From Fasciola hepatica (lineage: Eukaryota; Platyhelminthes; Trematoda; Plagiorchiida; Fasciolidae): 64,000 nt of DNA. The notes beneath the pieces are model-generated. The model was given only the letters and a program-made list of their open reading frames with translations, was not told where the DNA came from and ran no database searches. The position numbers and the translations under genes were made by a program. The first letter of the stretch is position 1; each line of letters opens with the position of its first letter. This document shows, piece after piece, positions 61,801 to 64,000 of the stretch. The DNA is taken from positions 186,001 through 250,000 of the forward strand of contig CANUEZ040000070.1 of the NCBI GenBank assembly GCA_948099385.1. Direction: 5' to 3'.

Positions 61801-64000
61801 TGTTTACCTGGTTACCTGTGCAAATCAATGAAACCAACGATACTGCCTCTGGATACTTGAAGCACTGAGTGCCATTTATCCTGCTGGTCAGTAGAGTGTG
61901 AATACTGAGAGATATTAACATTCCTCTAACGTTTCTCGCGTACGCACGAACAATGTGACAACCAATAACGGTTTCGTTTCTAGAGTCAAATACACAGAGT
62001 ACCCAGGGATAAAGGAGAATTCACAAGCATATCATAATTTCTGAGTGACGTGCTGATCCCAGTGCGTTAAATTAAGTTCTTTGCTTCAATCTTATGCATG
62101 ATACGAAATCTAAGTGATACAATTTTTTGAGAGAATGTTTCTGAATGAAGCGTATTCATATGAGCTTGAAAAATTCATGCAGGAAAATAGACCTTGCACA
62201 CCAACCAGCTCCCCCACAATCTATTGGATGCCAATCAGGAAAAGCTTCTGAGTTTGTTCATCGGGATGTCAATGTGAATTCTCAGTGTATTAAACAACAT
62301 GATAAAATGAGTCATGGATTTTTTGGAGTTAACTCCCACGGTCGTCGTTTTTTGTGGACTAGGATGAGCGAATTATCGATCGACAACCTGATGCTTTCCC
62401 TCACTCGCTTAGCTTTCTGGCAAGCAACACTGAGTTTTGACAAAAAAAGACATTTAACCCAAAATTTTAAACAAAGTGATTAGGAAATTCGAAGAAATGT
62501 GTTCCGTTGACGATTAAAAGAATGGTATGGTATAAGTGAGACCAGTGCATACAGACAGTGAAAAATGGGAAGCGAGCAGAAGCGAAGTTGGCGAAAACTT
62601 CGTGCTCCTTGAGATCCTTAAAACGCATACAACTAAATAAATGTGGCATTGTCAGAGACCTGTATCAGAGTAATTCCTTAAGAAAGTAAATTCAAAACGA
62701 ACTATTCATTTTCTCGGAATGATGATGGTTAATTCATATTTTGGAAAAATGTGGACAGATGTTCTGTGTCCACTTCTTGCGACAGCATCAAAATAAAAAA
62801 GTTATAATAAGTGCGGAACTGAATTTACCAACATTTGTCAAAGACACTTTGCTTTTGGTTTACTTTTCTCATAAGTTGCGTGTTAGTCAGCCTCGGTTTT
62901 CTTCTGGCTAATCAACTGAGAATGATGACAAAAATAAAAGGAAAGATACACATTATGATAAAAATTCTTTGTGTACTAACGAATAAACACAAATAACCAC
63001 AGGCAACTCAAAAGTACTCAAAAATAATAATAAACAAGTGAGAAGATAAATTATCTATGACATTTTGATTTCGTTAACGGAAGCATCGGGAATTTGATAC
63101 TAATAATGCGTTTGTAGTGACAAAACTCTCCAAATCTGAAATGAAGCAGTTCTTTTAAATTTAGTCCTGTTCCTCTTGCCCTACAGGTCCGGCTTTTCAC
63201 ATGCTTGAGTGTATTTCTACGAATATATAATCTCCGAGCCCACTCGTCTGTTCCGTCGTAAACTTGCTTTCGTCACGGTTGCTGAAACTTCACCTGATTA
63301 TAGAAGTATGAGACAACGTTGTTATTGAATATCGAATATTTGGATATAACTGGGGATTGCCTCTAGTTTTCTGATTGTCAGAATTGTAAATTGAATAACC
63401 GCAAACTATTAATGATTTCGCTGGTTGAAACCGAAAAGCTAAGAATTAGTTCCTGCGAACTTCGTATTTATTGCAATCAGCGGTTGTTCTTACTCACCTG
63501 TTTTAAAGTCCGCAGAAGTGCCACTAACAGGCTCATCAGAATTAGTTAGTACAGATGTAGAATTACTTCGGGCATACAAATTGCAATTTTGAAGTAGTGA
63601 TTCGTATTTACCGATTTCGTTAACCTTAATTTCGTGTGGGCATTCTGATGGCTGTTATCGGTTGACGTGTCGATATCAAAAATCTAACTACTGCTACTGT
63701 GACCAATAGCCAAAATAGGTATACGAAACTCTCAAGGGTTGCTCGTTACTCACGAACACCCTGTACATATCTAAGACTCGATGGAATAACCGCCAAAGTA
63801 CATGACAATGTGTGCATCAGTAAAGATGAAAAAGTTTTGGGGGCGAAAACTGCAAGGTATTATAGCCACAGGCGAAACTGAGTCTAGTCCAATTTTTAAA
63901 GGATATACGTTATCAGCTTGTTCGAAGTAGACTGCAAATATCAGTCAAAAGGACAACTGAGTTCAAAATTATGTAGTACTATACGAGAAGAACGAATACT
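58885..64000. other. Unassigned stretch; one tRNA-like hairpin
   Basis: At 59951-59967 GCTTT-CGCTGCG-AAAGC forms a 5-bp stem with 7-nt loop in tRNA anticodon-arm geometry (loop centre CTG). It is preceded by GGCTAACACGC and followed by a poor box B (GATTGACC), so it is possibly an old tRNA-derived SINE head. Frames at 59413-59712 (99 codons) and 62145-62483 (112 codons) have no recognised motif. A run of ten G lies at 60918-60927. Confidence 0.35.

Overview
The window looks like repeat-dominated nuclear DNA from a flatworm, most likely a digenean fluke; a cestode cannot be excluded. Pointers to this are RTE-type LINE pieces whose C-terminal block matches the kind common in trematode genomes, a CR1-like LINE, several Penelope-like elements (PLEs) with GIY-YIG endonuclease domains, a tRNA-headed SINE carrying a hammerhead ribozyme (the arrangement known from the schistosome Sm-alpha repeats), and one probable 39-nt intron. 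There are no operons or bacterial-type genes. Almost every open frame of 60-100 codons looks like chance or a fragment of a decayed retroelement.

Layout. 1-5.8 kb: mostly unassigned, with one putative small two-exon gene on the minus strand (3868-4215). 5.8-6.8 kb: PLE relic 1. 7.06-7.38 kb: SINE-H copy 1 with a near-complete hammerhead. 10.1-12.0 kb: RTE LINE relic 1. 13.3-14.06 kb: large ATC/GAT array with a 350-bp internal duplication. 17.2 kb: tRNA-Thr-like sequence; 17.94 kb: AT array. 19.9-20.3 kb: Ty3/Gypsy RT relic, directly beside RTE LINE relic 2 (20.4-22.5 kb). 24.2 kb: CA array. 24.97-25.44 kb: palindromic family-P element with a hammerhead-like core. 27.5-27.8 kb: SINE-H copy 2. 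28.15-28.9 kb: PLE 4 C-terminus and a GC-rich segment. 29.6 kb: family-P copy 3. 32-34.55 kb: CR1-like LINE. 36.7-36.9 kb: SINE-A copy. 42.77 kb: GA array. 43.0-43.25 kb: family-P copy 2. 45.1-46.0 kb: two SINE-A copies. 47.58-49.88 kb: PLE 2 bounded by a 540-570 bp inverted repeat. 51.7 kb: SINE-A. 54.35-55.59 kb: PLE 3. 55.96-56.33 and 58.68-58.88 kb: SINE-A copies. The rest holds nothing I can name.

The unifying theme is hammerhead-type self-cleaving RNA. SINE-H copy 1 has the full conserved core, a perfect 6-bp stem I and a minimal stem III. Homologous but damaged versions occur in SINE-H copy 2, in the SINE-A family and in family P, and a separate version lies in the 3' tails of two PLEs. 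In PLE 2 the near-identical inverted repeat stops exactly at the nucleotide where that hammerhead should cut. Family assignments and ribozyme folds were read by eye; no search or folding program was run.
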